Shown here piece by piece: positions 17,205-25,608 of a stretch of DNA of 64,000 bases; the first letter of the stretch is position 1, and each line of letters starts with the position of its first letter. Source of the DNA: Spirochaetota bacterium (GTDB taxonomy: Bacteria > Spirochaetota > UBA4802 > JAKQUI01). A program made the position numbers and the translations under genes. The DNA lies in NCBI GenBank assembly GCA_029562645.1, contig JAKQUI010000069.1, forward strand, positions 124,001-188,000. Reading direction: 5' to 3'. Below the pieces are notes generated by a model. The model had not been told where the DNA came from. It was given only the letters and a program-made list of their open reading frames with translations, and did no database searches.

Positions 17205-17235
17205 CGCGACCTTCCTCAATTCGATGCGTGTGGCG

Positions 17236-17742
17236 CTACGCCCACACCTTCTGGCGTACTTCCTTCAGTACGGCGTCCTTAACGGGATAGATGTCGCCGA
17301 CCACCTCGTCGGCCTGGAACCAGAGCTTGATTTCCTTCTCGGCGTCCTCGGGGCTCGACGACGCGTGCACCACGTTTTCGAACACGCCGGTGGTGGTGAT
17401 GCGCCCATAGGCCCCGCGGATACTCACGGGGTTCGCCTTTTCGGGATTGGTGTGTCCCACGATGTCGCGCACCTTTTTGATGGCGTCATCGCCCTGATAC
17501 ACCAGCGCCATGACCCGGTGCGTGTTGTGCACGTCGCCGATGATATACTCAACGAGCTCCTCGAAAAACGGCTCATTCTTAAGGTGTTCATAATGCTGCT
17601 CGGCAAGCTCGCGCGACACGCGAACGACCTTAGAAGCGATGATAACCAATCTGGTCTCGGACAGGCGCGACAGGATGTTTCCCGTAAGCGATTTAATAAG
17701 CCCGTCGGGCTTGATAAGCACCAGCGTTTGTTCGACGGCCAT
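17236..17742 (-). CDS. ndk: Nucleoside diphosphate kinase
   Basis: It balances NTP and dNTP pools by phosphate transfer through a phospho-His. It has 168 residues, longer than the usual 140-150. The start EQTLVLIKPDGL matches the family, and the active-site region is VVHASSSPEDAEKEI with its His. In the middle, GDVHNTHRVMALVYQGDDAIKKVRDIVG replaces the common short loop, so it belongs to a variant subgroup. The ATG follows AAGGAGACATCGCA. It is 31 bases upstream of adk and probably in the same transcript. Confidence 0.9.
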   Translation of the reverse strand: MAVEQTLVLIKPDGLIKSLTGNILSRLSETRLVIIASKVVRVSRELAEQHYEHLKNEPFFEELVEYIIGDVHNTHRVMALVYQGDDAIKKVRDIVGHTNPEKANPVSIRGAYGRITTTGVFENVVHASSSPEDAEKEIKLWFQADEVVGDIYPVKDAVLKEVRQKVWA

Positions 17743-17760
17743 TGCGATGTCTCCTTAAAC

Positions 17761-17783
17761 AAAAAAGACTCTTCGGAAGAGTC
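17761..17783 (-). terminator. Intrinsic terminator after the zinc-ribbon gene
   Basis: On the minus strand the stem GACTCTT-CCG-AAGAGTC (17783-17767) is followed at once by TTTTTT (17766-17761). It lies 53 bases after the stop of the zinc-ribbon gene and 18 bases before the ndk start, so ndk needs its own promoter or read-through. Confidence 0.85.
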
Positions 17784-17836
17784 CCATCATATCTCGTGCC
17801 CACGAACAGCGTGGGGTGAAAATAATCAACAAATTT

Positions 17837-18001
17837 TTATTGGTGCTCCGGGCTGTGCCATTCGCACTTCGGGCACTTCACGTCCCGATACTTGTAAAAA
17901 CCGCCATCGAGCGTTTTCACGACCTGCGCCATCACAAGCGATTCGCACGCCGGGCAATGTTTCGCAATTACCTCATATTCGACATTCATCTGATACTGCA
18001 T
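17837..18001 (-). CDS. Small zinc-ribbon protein (54 aa)
   Basis: A 54-residue protein with two CxxC pairs, HCPACESLVMAQ and VKCPKCEWHSPEH, separated by an 18-20-residue DGGFYKYRDV-type hairpin, so it should bind one zinc. The ATG at 18001 follows GGGAG by 8 bases, and the stop is followed by an intrinsic terminator, which supports a real short transcription unit. It has no signal peptide. The family is not recognised beyond the ribbon. It could be a ribosome- or polymerase-associated small factor, but nothing local proves that. Confidence 0.8.
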   Translation of the reverse strand: MQYQMNVEYEVIAKHCPACESLVMAQVVKTLDGGFYKYRDVKCPKCEWHSPEHQ

Positions 18002-18169
18002 ACAGCTTGCTCCCATCTCCTGAAAAGATCATCGACGAACACTCCCCATGATACCGAGTGAAGGAGCGTTCGTATATTAAAATCCATACGCTACCGTAGC
18101 GCACAGATGGGCGTTCGCCGTATTTTGTAAAGACTATTTTTAATTTTTTTTGATTATGTCTCCTGCCGC
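18002..18169 (-). promoter_or_regulatory. Structured spacer between the chemoreceptor and zinc-ribbon genes
   Basis: It holds a 10-bp inverted repeat with one mismatch (arms 18036-18045 and 18063-18072), which would fold in the leader of the zinc-ribbon mRNA about 35 bases before its start. It also holds a 13-base near-palindrome, CGCTACCGTAGCG (18089-18101). No clear promoter boxes and no recognised riboswitch were seen. Confidence 0.4.
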
Positions 18170-20668
18170 TTACGATTCCGTAACCTTGAAATACTTGATG
18201 CTCTCGTACAGCGCCTCCGCCTGCGCGTTGATCTGCTCGGACGACGAGGCCACCTGGGAGGCGCTCTCCGCCACCGACTGCGTTGATTCGGTTATCATAT
18301 TGATGGTGGTGGTCATCTCACGATTGGCGTTCATTTGTTCGCCCGTGCCGATGGAGATGTTGTCCGCGACCTCCATGACCCGCCGGGTCTTGTCGAGCAC
18401 CTGGTCGCTCGAGTCGGTCTGCGAGCGCGACAGCTCGGCGATGCGCCGCACCAGGACGTCGGTGGCGCGGATGTTCTCGATGATCGCCGAGAGCGCCCGC
18501 GAGGTCGCGTCCACGTAGTCCTTGCCGCGGATCACCTCGCTTCGCCCCTCGTTCACCAGGCCGGTGATGCTCTTCGCGCTCTGCGAGGTCTGGTCGGCGA
18601 GCTTGGCGATCTCGTCGGCCACCACGGCGAACCCGCGCCCGTGCTCGCCGGCGCGCGCGGCCTCGATGGCGGCGTTGAGCGCCAGCAGGTTCACCTGGTC
18701 GGAGATGTCGCTGATGAGCCCCACGAACTCGGTGATCTTTTGCGTGCTCGCGTCGATCCGGTTCATGCCGTCGATCGCGTTCTTCATGTGCTCGTTGCCC
18801 GTGCGCGCCTGCTCGCTGGAGACGGTCGCCTTTTCGAGCGCCTCCACGGCGTACTGGGCGATCTCGATGACCTGCCCCTTGAGGCGCTCCATGGCCTGAT
18901 AGGTCTCGGTGGCGAACGAGAGCTGGTCGGCCGCGCTTTTCGCAAAGTTTTCTATGGACGCCGAGGTCTCCTCGAGCGCCGCGGTCATCTCCTCGATGGA
19001 CGAGGCCTGATCCTGCGCGTTGTGCGAGAGGGCCAGGCTCGTCTTCGACATGCCGGTGGAGGCCTCGGCGAGCTGCTGCGACGATTCGACGGTCGCGTGG
19101 ATGGTCTCGCGCAGGCGGCGCAGCAGGATCTGCAGGTAGCGGATCAGCTCGCCGAACTCGTCGGCGAGGTAGTCGGTGGAGCGCACCGTGAGGTCGCCGT
19201 CGGAGACCTTCTGGAAGATGCCGATGATGTTCTCGATGGGCGCGGATATCTTTTTCGCAAGATACCAGATGATCGCGAAGATGATGCCGATTACCAGCAC
19301 GAGATACACGATCGACCGGACAAGGACCGGATTGAGCACGGCGTACACCGCGGTCCGGTCGGCCAGCGACACGAGCGTAAACCCGATCGAGGGAATATCC
19401 TCCTTGTGCGCGATCATCGCCCTGCCCTTGAATACGATGTCGATCGTAGACCATTCGGGCGCCGTGCGCAGCGCCGCAACATTGCGAAAGCGGACCCCAT
19501 CATCGACAATGTCCGTTCCGATCGTTTTACCCAGAAGCTCCTTGTCCGTCGAAAAGACGATCTTTCCCGCGTCGCTGAGGAGCATATGCGACCGTGACGA
19601 TTGGGAGGCATAGGTTTGATAGAACACCTGCAGGGAATCGAGCAAAATGGTCGCGCCGAAGACGGCCGTAACGGCGTCCCCCCGCTTGACCGGCACGGCG
19701 ACGACCAGAATCTCCTTGCCGGTGGCCTTGTTGGTGACCGGATCGGAAACGGCCGGCTTGCCCGTCGCCATGACCTGCCGGAAGTAGCCGCGGTCGCTGA
19801 TGTTTCTCGTGATACCTACGCTGGTCGGCGCCGTCCCGTCCGGCGCGGCGAAAAAATACATCTCGACGGAGCTCCCCCGTTCGCGGTGCAATGCGAGGAG
19901 AATCGCCTGCATCTCGGCGAGGTTCCCGCGTCTTGCGGCGTCCGATTTGGCGAACGCGCCGATCTCGGAGGTCACTATCCCAATGTATGCCTTGGTCACG
20001 CTTGAGGCGTGGCGCAGCGACTCGAGGAGCATCCGGTTCTGCACCTCCATGGTGTCGGACTGGATGCTCTTGAATATCCCCAGGATCATCATCGTGACAA
20101 TGACGACCACCGTCGAGAGGATGGGAATCGAGAATTTTTGAAATATGGTGAGCGGGTGAAACACGATGCGCCGGTTGGACGGATAGAGGAACACGCGCGT
20201 GTAAAAATACATGATCGCGCCCACGATGATGGCGGTGACCTCCCCGAGCAAAATCACGAACACCATCTGATAAGCGGAGATGAACACGCCCTGGGCGAAG
20301 CCGATGACGCCCGTGAGGACCGGTCCGAGCGCGCACCCAACCGTGAGGGGAACTGCGGCGCGCAGCGGGAAGGAGTTGATAAACGACTGGATCGCGTCCA
20401 GATCGGGAATATCGCGCTCGTCGATGAGCGTATTGACGTACCGCTGCAGGCGTCGGTTCTGGACTATGAACACCACGGTCGCCGACAGGATGATGGGCGG
20501 CGCGAGAATCATGATGATTTTCGCGATACTCAGAAAACTCGCGAACCCGATGACGAGCGCAACCATCAGGAAATAGGTAAACGGATGCAGGTTGTACAGT
20601 GCGAGAAAGATTATCAGCAGCTTGCGCGGCCGGTCCCTGAGTTTGTCAATCTGGCGTTTGAAAGACAT
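18170..20668 (-). CDS. Methyl-accepting chemotaxis protein with a multi-span N-terminus
   Basis: A chemoreceptor that feeds the CheA/CheW pathway. It has 832 residues. The N-terminal 200 residues hold about five hydrophobic segments (e.g. [62 protein letters not shown]), unlike the usual two-helix layout. A periplasmic Cache-like sensor follows (about 215-430, with [20 protein letters not shown]). Then come a membrane segment near 455-475, HAMP, and the MCP signalling domain with the hairpin tip ([25 protein letters not shown]). The C-terminus (YFKVTES) has no CheR-tethering pentapeptide. It stands alone. Confidence 0.95.
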   Translation of the reverse strand: MSFKRQIDKLRDRPRKLLIIFLALYNLHPFTYFLMVALVIGFASFLSIAKIIMILAPPIILSATVVFIVQNRRLQRYVNTLIDERDIPDLDAIQSFINSFPLRAAVPLTVGCALGPVLTGVIGFAQGVFISAYQMVFVILLGEVTAIIVGAIMYFYTRVFLYPSNRRIVFHPLTIFQKFSIPILSTVVVIVTMMILGIFKSIQSDTMEVQNRMLLESLRHASSVTKAYIGIVTSEIGAFAKSDAARRGNLAEMQAILLALHRERGSSVEMYFFAAPDGTAPTSVGITRNISDRGYFRQVMATGKPAVSDPVTNKATGKEILVVAVPVKRGDAVTAVFGATILLDSLQVFYQTYASQSSRSHMLLSDAGKIVFSTDKELLGKTIGTDIVDDGVRFRNVAALRTAPEWSTIDIVFKGRAMIAHKEDIPSIGFTLVSLADRTAVYAVLNPVLVRSIVYLVLVIGIIFAIIWYLAKKISAPIENIIGIFQKVSDGDLTVRSTDYLADEFGELIRYLQILLRRLRETIHATVESSQQLAEASTGMSKTSLALSHNAQDQASSIEEMTAALEETSASIENFAKSAADQLSFATETYQAMERLKGQVIEIAQYAVEALEKATVSSEQARTGNEHMKNAIDGMNRIDASTQKITEFVGLISDISDQVNLLALNAAIEAARAGEHGRGFAVVADEIAKLADQTSQSAKSITGLVNEGRSEVIRGKDYVDATSRALSAIIENIRATDVLVRRIAELSRSQTDSSDQVLDKTRRVMEVADNISIGTGEQMNANREMTTTINMITESTQSVAESASQVASSSEQINAQAEALYESIKYFKVTES

Positions 20669-20744
20669 CTCATACTCTCCACGATATTATCATCAACCGA
20701 GAGTATATAGTAACTACCCGCCATAAACAAGAAAAAAACTTTCC

Positions 20745-20770
20745 AGTCCCCGAAAATGGGACTTTTTTTT
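20745..20770. terminator. Intrinsic terminator, best on the plus strand
   Basis: Arms AGTCCC (20745-20750) and GGGACT (20758-20763) with loop CGAAAAT, followed on the plus strand by eight T. On the minus strand the hairpin is followed by GGAAAG and then a T7 run, so it may also stop transcription from the symporter operon. No plus-strand gene is seen before it. Confidence 0.65.
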
Positions 20771-20819
20771 ATTATACTCATATTATTACATAAAAGTTAA
20801 ACAAACCGCGCGCGGATGA

Positions 20820-22244
20820 TCACTTCGTCGAGCCGGCGATCCGCTGGATGGCGACACCGGCCGCAACTGCAATAGCGAAGCCAATCACCACATACCACAC
20901 CCAGAAGACCTTCGTGGCGAACACCACGACCATGGTGCCGGCGATGCTCGCGAGCATGCCCCCGATCGCCGCTCGCTCGGAGAAATTATCGTACACGCGG
21001 CCGATGAGGAACATGCCCATCATTCCGCCGTAGGTGATCGAGGCGATGGACAGGCCGATCTCCACCAGCGGGCTCTTCGTATCGCGGAACGCGAGCGAGA
21101 TGCCGATGACGACGACGCTCCAGAGGAGCGCGATGCCCTTGGCGTAGCGCATCTTTTTTTTCTCGGGAAGATCACGGCGGTCGAGCGCCAGGATGTCCAG
21201 GGAGGTGGACGATGCGAGCGAGTTGATCGAGGCGCTCAGCGTGGACATGGCGGCGGCGAAGATGCCCGCCAGCATCAGCCCCCGCAGGCCCTCCGGGAGG
21301 TAGGTGATGATGAAGAACGGCAGCACCTCGTCGCTGCGCTCGAAGGGACGGCCCTCCAGCAGCGCCTTGATGAACAAGCCGAAGACGAGAAAGAGCGCGA
21401 ACTGAAGAATGATGAGCACCCCGCTGCCGATCATGGCCTTCTTCGCCGACGGCAGGTCGCGGCAGATGAGCGCGCGCTGCACGATGAGATGGTCCGTTCC
21501 ATGCGAGGCGAACGACAGGAAGGCGCCGCCGACAAGTCCCGAGATGATATTGTAGGAGCCGAAGAGGCTTCGCGCGCCATCCGCGAGGCCCGTGGAGAAG
21601 ACCGTGAGGCTCGCCCCGGGGACCATGCGCACAATCGAGAGCGGGTCCGTCCCCATGATGTCGCAAATAATGATCAAGCCCACACACGCGCACGAGAGAT
21701 ACAGAAAAAACTGGATGGCGTCGGTGACCGCGACCGAGCGGATGCCGCCGTAGAGCGTGTACACCACGGTGGACGCGCCGATCACCAGGATGGACACCCA
21801 GTACGGCCAGCCCAGAAAGAGCGTGAGCGGGATGGCGGTCGCGAACAGGCGCACGCTGTCGGCCAGGAGCCGCGTCACGTGAAACACGATGGCGATGATC
21901 CGCCGCGACGAGACGCCGAACCGGTTCTGGATGAACTGGTACACCGTCTCGAAATTGCCCTGAAAATACTGCGGGAGCATGAAAACGGCGACCAGCACGC
22001 GCCCGATAAGGTAGCCGAAGGCAATCTGCAGAAACCCCATATTGGTCGCGTAGGCGAGGCCGGGGATGGAGATAAAGGTGAGCGTGCTGGTCTCCGTGGC
22101 CACGATGGAAAGGCAGGCCACCGGCCAGGGGATGTTCCGCGCGCCCAGAAAGTAGTCGTTCATGGACCCCGACTTGGCGAAATACAGTCCGATGACGTTG
22201 ATCGCGACAAGGTACGCGGCGATGACGACAATATCAAGATGCAT
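20820..22244 (-). CDS. Sodium:solute symporter (SSS family)
   Basis: A cation-coupled transporter of the inner membrane. It has 474 residues and about 13 hydrophobic segments spread over the whole length. SSS features include the early YFLGARNIPWPVACLSIVAT stretch, the YTLYGGIRSVAVTDAIQF motif and the sodium-site region GIFAAAMSTLSASINSLAS. The substrate is not told by sequence. Its start overlaps the end of namZ by 11 bases, so the two are co-translated, which suggests a peptidoglycan-derived sugar or muropeptide as substrate (inference). Confidence 0.9.
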   Translation of the reverse strand: MHLDIVVIAAYLVAINVIGLYFAKSGSMNDYFLGARNIPWPVACLSIVATETSTLTFISIPGLAYATNMGFLQIAFGYLIGRVLVAVFMLPQYFQGNFETVYQFIQNRFGVSSRRIIAIVFHVTRLLADSVRLFATAIPLTLFLGWPYWVSILVIGASTVVYTLYGGIRSVAVTDAIQFFLYLSCACVGLIIICDIMGTDPLSIVRMVPGASLTVFSTGLADGARSLFGSYNIISGLVGGAFLSFASHGTDHLIVQRALICRDLPSAKKAMIGSGVLIILQFALFLVFGLFIKALLEGRPFERSDEVLPFFIITYLPEGLRGLMLAGIFAAAMSTLSASINSLASSTSLDILALDRRDLPEKKKMRYAKGIALLWSVVVIGISLAFRDTKSPLVEIGLSIASITYGGMMGMFLIGRVYDNFSERAAIGGMLASIAGTMVVVFATKVFWVWYVVIGFAIAVAAGVAIQRIAGSTK

Positions 22245-23400
22245 AGAGCAAATATTCCTTCCTTCGTTCGAAAAAGTCCCGTTCGTAATCCGCCCACGAT
22301 TCTCGTATCGTATCGAGCGGCACGCCGCGCTCGATCATGGTGCGCACGGCATCGCTCCCGGCAAGAAGATCGAACGCGGGGTGAGTGTCGTTGAATTCGT
22401 ACACGCCCGTCGTGAATCGGAACGAATCGGTACAGAGCTCTCGGGCCGCCTGCACGAGCGCCACCCCGGCGGCGAACGGCCGGAAGCGCGTGGGGTCGGT
22501 CACATGCAGAAACACCCCGCCCGCGACCTCCCCCGCGTACTTGTTCGACGTTGGCTTGAAATATACGGGCCGAAAGCGGATGCCGGGCTGATTGAGCGCG
22601 TTGAGCCGGTTCGCAAGCGCCGCAGCGTCGACGTACGGCGCTCCGATCTGCAGGAATGGCATTGCCGTGCCCCGCCCTTCCGACAGATTGGTGCCCTCGA
22701 TGAGGCACATCCCGGGATAGACAAGCGCGGTCTCCTCGGTGGGCATGTTGGGCGACGGCGGCACCCACGGCAGGCCGGTGTGCGCATATCCCATCGCGCG
22801 GCCCCACCCGTCCATCGGGACGATCGCGAGGTTCACATCGAGCCGCCGGTGCGCCTTCCACAGAAGCGCAAGCTCGCCTGCGGTCATTCCGTGACGCACG
22901 GGGACCGGCAGCACCCCCACGAAGGACCCATAGCCATCACGCAGCGGCGGACCCTCGACCGACTGTCCGCCGATGGGATTGGGCCGGTCCAGCACCACAA
23001 ACTCGATGTCGCGCCCCGCGATGGCCTCCATGCACAGCGCCATCGTGTTCACGTAGGTATAGTAGCGTGAGCCGATGTCCTGAATATCGTAGATGACGCA
23101 ATCGATGTCGTCGAGAAACTCCGGCGCCGGGGCGAGGGTGTGCGCCGATGCGCCATACAGGCTCACGACCTCGCAATTGACGATGGGCTGGTCGCCCACC
23201 GGCGCCTGGTCCTGCTCGGTGGCGAAGATCCCGTGCTCGGGCGAGAAGATACGGACGATGTCGATGCCGTGCCGGATGAGCGCGTGCCAACTATAGACGA
23301 GATCGCTCGTCACCGACGTCTGGTTTGCGATGAGGGCGACGCGCCGCTTCCGATACGCGCCGGGATCGTTCAGCAGTTTTTCCAGTCCGGTGATGACCAT
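22234..23400 (-). CDS. namZ: Exo-beta-N-acetylmuramidase NamZ family (DUF1343)
   Basis: The family releases N-acetylmuramic acid from the non-reducing end of peptidoglycan fragments. It has 388 residues. The motifs VALIANQTSV, IFSPEHGIFA (with the conserved Glu), YDIQDIGSRYYTYVNTM, LDRPNPIGG and the EGTNLSEGRGT region match DUF1343. There is no signal peptide at the chosen ATG, so it may act in the cytoplasm after uptake by the coupled symporter. A longer frame runs back through the promoter and a tRNA gene and is not credible. No Shine-Dalgarno is present; the promoter places the transcript start at the ATG (leaderless). Confidence 0.88.
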   Translation of the reverse strand: MVITGLEKLLNDPGAYRKRRVALIANQTSVTSDLVYSWHALIRHGIDIVRIFSPEHGIFATEQDQAPVGDQPIVNCEVVSLYGASAHTLAPAPEFLDDIDCVIYDIQDIGSRYYTYVNTMALCMEAIAGRDIEFVVLDRPNPIGGQSVEGPPLRDGYGSFVGVLPVPVRHGMTAGELALLWKAHRRLDVNLAIVPMDGWGRAMGYAHTGLPWVPPSPNMPTEETALVYPGMCLIEGTNLSEGRGTAMPFLQIGAPYVDAAALANRLNALNQPGIRFRPVYFKPTSNKYAGEVAGGVFLHVTDPTRFRPFAAGVALVQAARELCTDSFRFTTGVYEFNDTHPAFDLLAGSDAVRTMIERGVPLDTIRESWADYERDFFERRKEYLLYAS

Positions 23401-23407
23401 GTCGCGT

Positions 23408-23436
23408 CTTGTATCGTGCGGTCGGAATGATGTCAA
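23408..23436 (-). promoter_or_regulatory. Promoter of namZ, placing the start codon at the transcript end
   Basis: On the minus strand TTGACA (23436-23431), 17-base spacer, TACAAG (23413-23408). The ATG of namZ begins 8 bases after the -10 box, where transcription would start, so the mRNA would be leaderless. This agrees with the absence of a ribosome site. Confidence 0.6.
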
Positions 23437-23445
23437 TGCCAATAG

Positions 23446-23474
23446 AAAAGGCGCGGATATCATCCGCGCCTTTT
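23446..23474 (-). terminator. Intrinsic terminator after tRNA-Leu
   Basis: A perfect 13-bp stem, AAAAGGCGCGGAT/ATCCGCGCCTTTT, with a 3-base loop, 6 bases after the tRNA 3' end on the minus strand. The arm ends in TTTT followed by CTATT. The symmetry makes it usable in both directions. Confidence 0.8.
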
Positions 23475-23480
23475 CTCCGT

Positions 23481-23564
23481 TGCGCAGGGCGGGACTTGAA
23501 CCCGCACAGGTTTTACCCCATATGCCCCTCAAACATACGTGTCTACCAGTTCCACCACCTGCGC
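23481..23564 (-). tRNA. tRNA-Leu (anticodon GAG)
   Basis: An 84-nt class II tRNA. Acceptor arms GCGCAGG/CCTGCGC (23564-23558 and 23488-23482), discriminator A at 23481. The anticodon loop TTGAGGG in the stem TATGT/GCATA gives GAG, reading CUC/CUU. It has a variable arm and the T-loop GGTTCAAGTCC. CCA is not encoded. Confidence 0.95.
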
Positions 23565-23682
23565 CTGAGGTTTATCCGAGATATTTCACGCGCCGGTATT
23601 GTCAACAAGAAAAATTCACACCAGCCGGGAAAACCGTCGTCAATTCCTTCCCGCGATGAAGAGGAGGCCGTGAATCGTCACT

Positions 23683-24147
23683 TCATTTTTTCAGAAACCT
23701 GAGGACGTCCTCGATGTCGGGCACCTCGGGAATCTCATACACCCACACGCGCGCGATCTTTCCCTGCTCGTCAATGAGGATGTTGGCCCTGCCGGAGATC
23801 CCGGCCTTCTCGATGAACAGATCATACCGCCGTGCGACCTCCCCGTGCGGCCAGAAGTCCGCCAAGAGGTCAGTGTGGTCGATGTCGAGATAATCGGCCC
23901 AGGCCTTCTTGCAGGGAGGACTATCGACGCTCAGCCCCAGGGCGACGGTGTTGAGCCGCTCGAGCTCGTCGTGCTTCGCCTCGAGCGTCCGCATCTGGAT
24001 TTCGCAGACGGGCGTCCAGGCGAGCGGATGGAACGACAGCAGGACCTTCTTCCCCTTCAAGCCGGACAGGGTAATGTCCTGGTCATACTGGTTCTTCAGC
24101 GTAAAATCTGGCGCCGGATCACCGGCTTTCAATTTTATCTCTCTCAT
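23683..24147 (-). CDS. Peroxiredoxin (AhpC/TSA family)
   Basis: It reduces peroxides. It has 154 residues. The peroxidatic Cys sits in the family motif HPLAWTPVCEIQM (about residue 48). The fold signals GDPAPDFTLKNQYDQDITLS and the later SGRANILIDEQGKI are normal. A second Cys in SPPCKKAWADYL (about 80) could be the resolving residue, as in atypical types. The start at 24147 follows AAGGGGG; the ATG at 24189 is less likely. No partner reductase gene is nearby. Confidence 0.9.
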   Translation of the reverse strand: MREIKLKAGDPAPDFTLKNQYDQDITLSGLKGKKVLLSFHPLAWTPVCEIQMRTLEAKHDELERLNTVALGLSVDSPPCKKAWADYLDIDHTDLLADFWPHGEVARRYDLFIEKAGISGRANILIDEQGKIARVWVYEIPEVPDIEDVLRFLKK

Positions 24148-24189
24148 GCGCGCACCCCCTTTGATGTCGATGGACTTGCGGCGTCGCAC

Positions 24190-24483
24190 CGGATCCGGAA
24201 TGCCGGATCATACGACGCTGCTAAAAACACTATAGTAACAAACAGCCCATATTTCCAGAATTATTAAACGGACGATGATGTGGCGAAGGTAAGCCCTTAC
24301 CCTAAAGCCTATTAAGTTGATTTTTTCCCAATAGTGCCGAATGAGTCTGTCGGATGTCACTGCGAGCAGGCAGCCCGGATTGGCTGCCGGAACCGCGAAT
24401 ACATGGATGTATTGTTCGCGGCGGAGCGAGCGTGATATCCTGTCGTCTCATTCAGCTCCCTACTGAAACAGGTTCAAAATCCA
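24190..24483. other. Spacer carrying a palindromic element
   Basis: No gene is seen. The left part (24190-24336) is ordinary AT-richer leader of the peroxiredoxin gene. The right part is occupied by the repeat-like element at 24337-24455. Confidence 0.7.
24337..24455. repeat. 119-bp palindromic element with two internal hairpins (MITE/REP-like)
   Basis: The outer arms 24337-24366 and 24426-24455 are imperfect inverted repeats of about 30 bases (GAATGAG, GGAT-TCAC and GCGAG blocks match). Inside are two perfect-armed hairpins: GGCAGCC/GGCTGCC (24369-24388) and CCGCGAA/TTCGCGG (24393-24421). The cruciform-like plan resembles non-autonomous repeat elements. Only one copy is in the window. Confidence 0.65.
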
Positions 24484-25494
24484 CTACCGGGAACATTGTT
24501 TCCTGCAGCTGTCCAGGCACATGCCCTGGCCCTTGGCGGTGCTGGAACCCGAGTAGCAGCTTTTGCTGCAGCTCTCCCAGCAGTACGTGCCCCGGTATTC
24601 TTTTTCACGGTTCGTCGTAACGCGGTTCTTGGATGATTCCGCTATCCGCTTCCGCTCCGCAATCTGAGCCGCCGACCATTGCTTGCCCCACACGAACAGG
24701 ACCGGCTTGACGAGCACCTGGTAGCCGGGAGGCATCTTTTTCCCGCAGAAATTGCTTTTATTATGGGAGGACTCGACGAATCCCCGGTCTTGGTACCACT
24801 GCTCAAGCTCGAGCCCGTAGGTGCATTTCTCCTGGGCGATCAGGTAATGGTATTTCCCCTGGGCATCGGCATATGGAAATTTCCATGCGGGCAGTTCGGA
24901 CAGTCGAATCGATATCTCGCCGTATTTCTCGGGCCGATAGACCGTCGGAGTGCTCGCCTGCTGCTTCTCTTTGATGACGCCCTTGAATACGCCTTTGTCC
25001 CAGGGGCCGTCCCGGTACACCGAGCCGTTGGCATGATATAATATGCCCCTGCCATGATATTGATCGCCCTGAAACTCGCCGACATATCTTCTCTTGTCCG
25101 GATAGGTCATCACGCCTTTACCGACAGCCGTCAAATCCTTCCATTCGCCCTCATATCGCCTGCCGTCACGCCAGGTCATCACGCCTTTCCCGGAGCGGAA
25201 CCCCTCGTTATAAGAACCTGAGAGCGTAAATCCATCGCTGTATGATTCCTCGCCATGGATTAGTTTGTCATCCCGCCAGGCGCCTTTGATGGTGCGGCTG
25301 AAGAGCGTGACGGTCCCCCGACCATGTTTTTTGCCGTTGCGAAATTCTCCGGTATATTTGTACGAACCGTAGTCTTTGGTCCCCGTACCGTTCGCGCAGT
25401 TTCCCGATGTACATTTTTGCGCCTGAAGATTCGCAGGCGAGATAAGAACAAGTATCGCGGCAACGCCAAGCGTCATGCGGAGTTTCATTGTCAT
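24484..25494 (-). CDS. Exported MORN-repeat protein with Cys-rich tail
   Basis: The protein has 336 residues. A signal peptide (MTMKLRMTLGVAAILVLISP, cut near AQA) is followed by at least five MORN repeats at about 45-165 (YTGEFRNGKKHGRG, YEGEWKDLTAVGKG, YVGEFQGDQYHGRG). A non-repeat middle domain comes next, then a Cys-rich C-terminus (CWESCSKSC, CLDSCRKQC) that probably forms disulfides or binds metal. Base composition looks AT-richer than its neighbours, so gene transfer is possible. The start follows GGGGGG by 6 bases. Its role is unknown; MORN proteins often serve at envelopes. Confidence 0.82.
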   Translation of the reverse strand: MTMKLRMTLGVAAILVLISPANLQAQKCTSGNCANGTGTKDYGSYKYTGEFRNGKKHGRGTVTLFSRTIKGAWRDDKLIHGEESYSDGFTLSGSYNEGFRSGKGVMTWRDGRRYEGEWKDLTAVGKGVMTYPDKRRYVGEFQGDQYHGRGILYHANGSVYRDGPWDKGVFKGVIKEKQQASTPTVYRPEKYGEISIRLSELPAWKFPYADAQGKYHYLIAQEKCTYGLELEQWYQDRGFVESSHNKSNFCGKKMPPGYQVLVKPVLFVWGKQWSAAQIAERKRIAESSKNRVTTNREKEYRGTYCWESCSKSCYSGSSTAKGQGMCLDSCRKQCSR

Positions 25495-25608
25495 CGCGCA
25501 CCCCCCACCAGAAAGCTCACCAATCAGCCGCTACTCCATGGCCGAATCCTACGGAACGAACGCACCGGCATCTTGCTTCACCGATGTCGCGAACGATAAA
25601 ATGGCCGG

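Noticed and set aside
23400-23532. Longer NamZ start with a signal-like stretch (MISAPFLLALTSF)
   Set aside because: It would overlap the promoter, the terminator and the tRNA-Leu gene.
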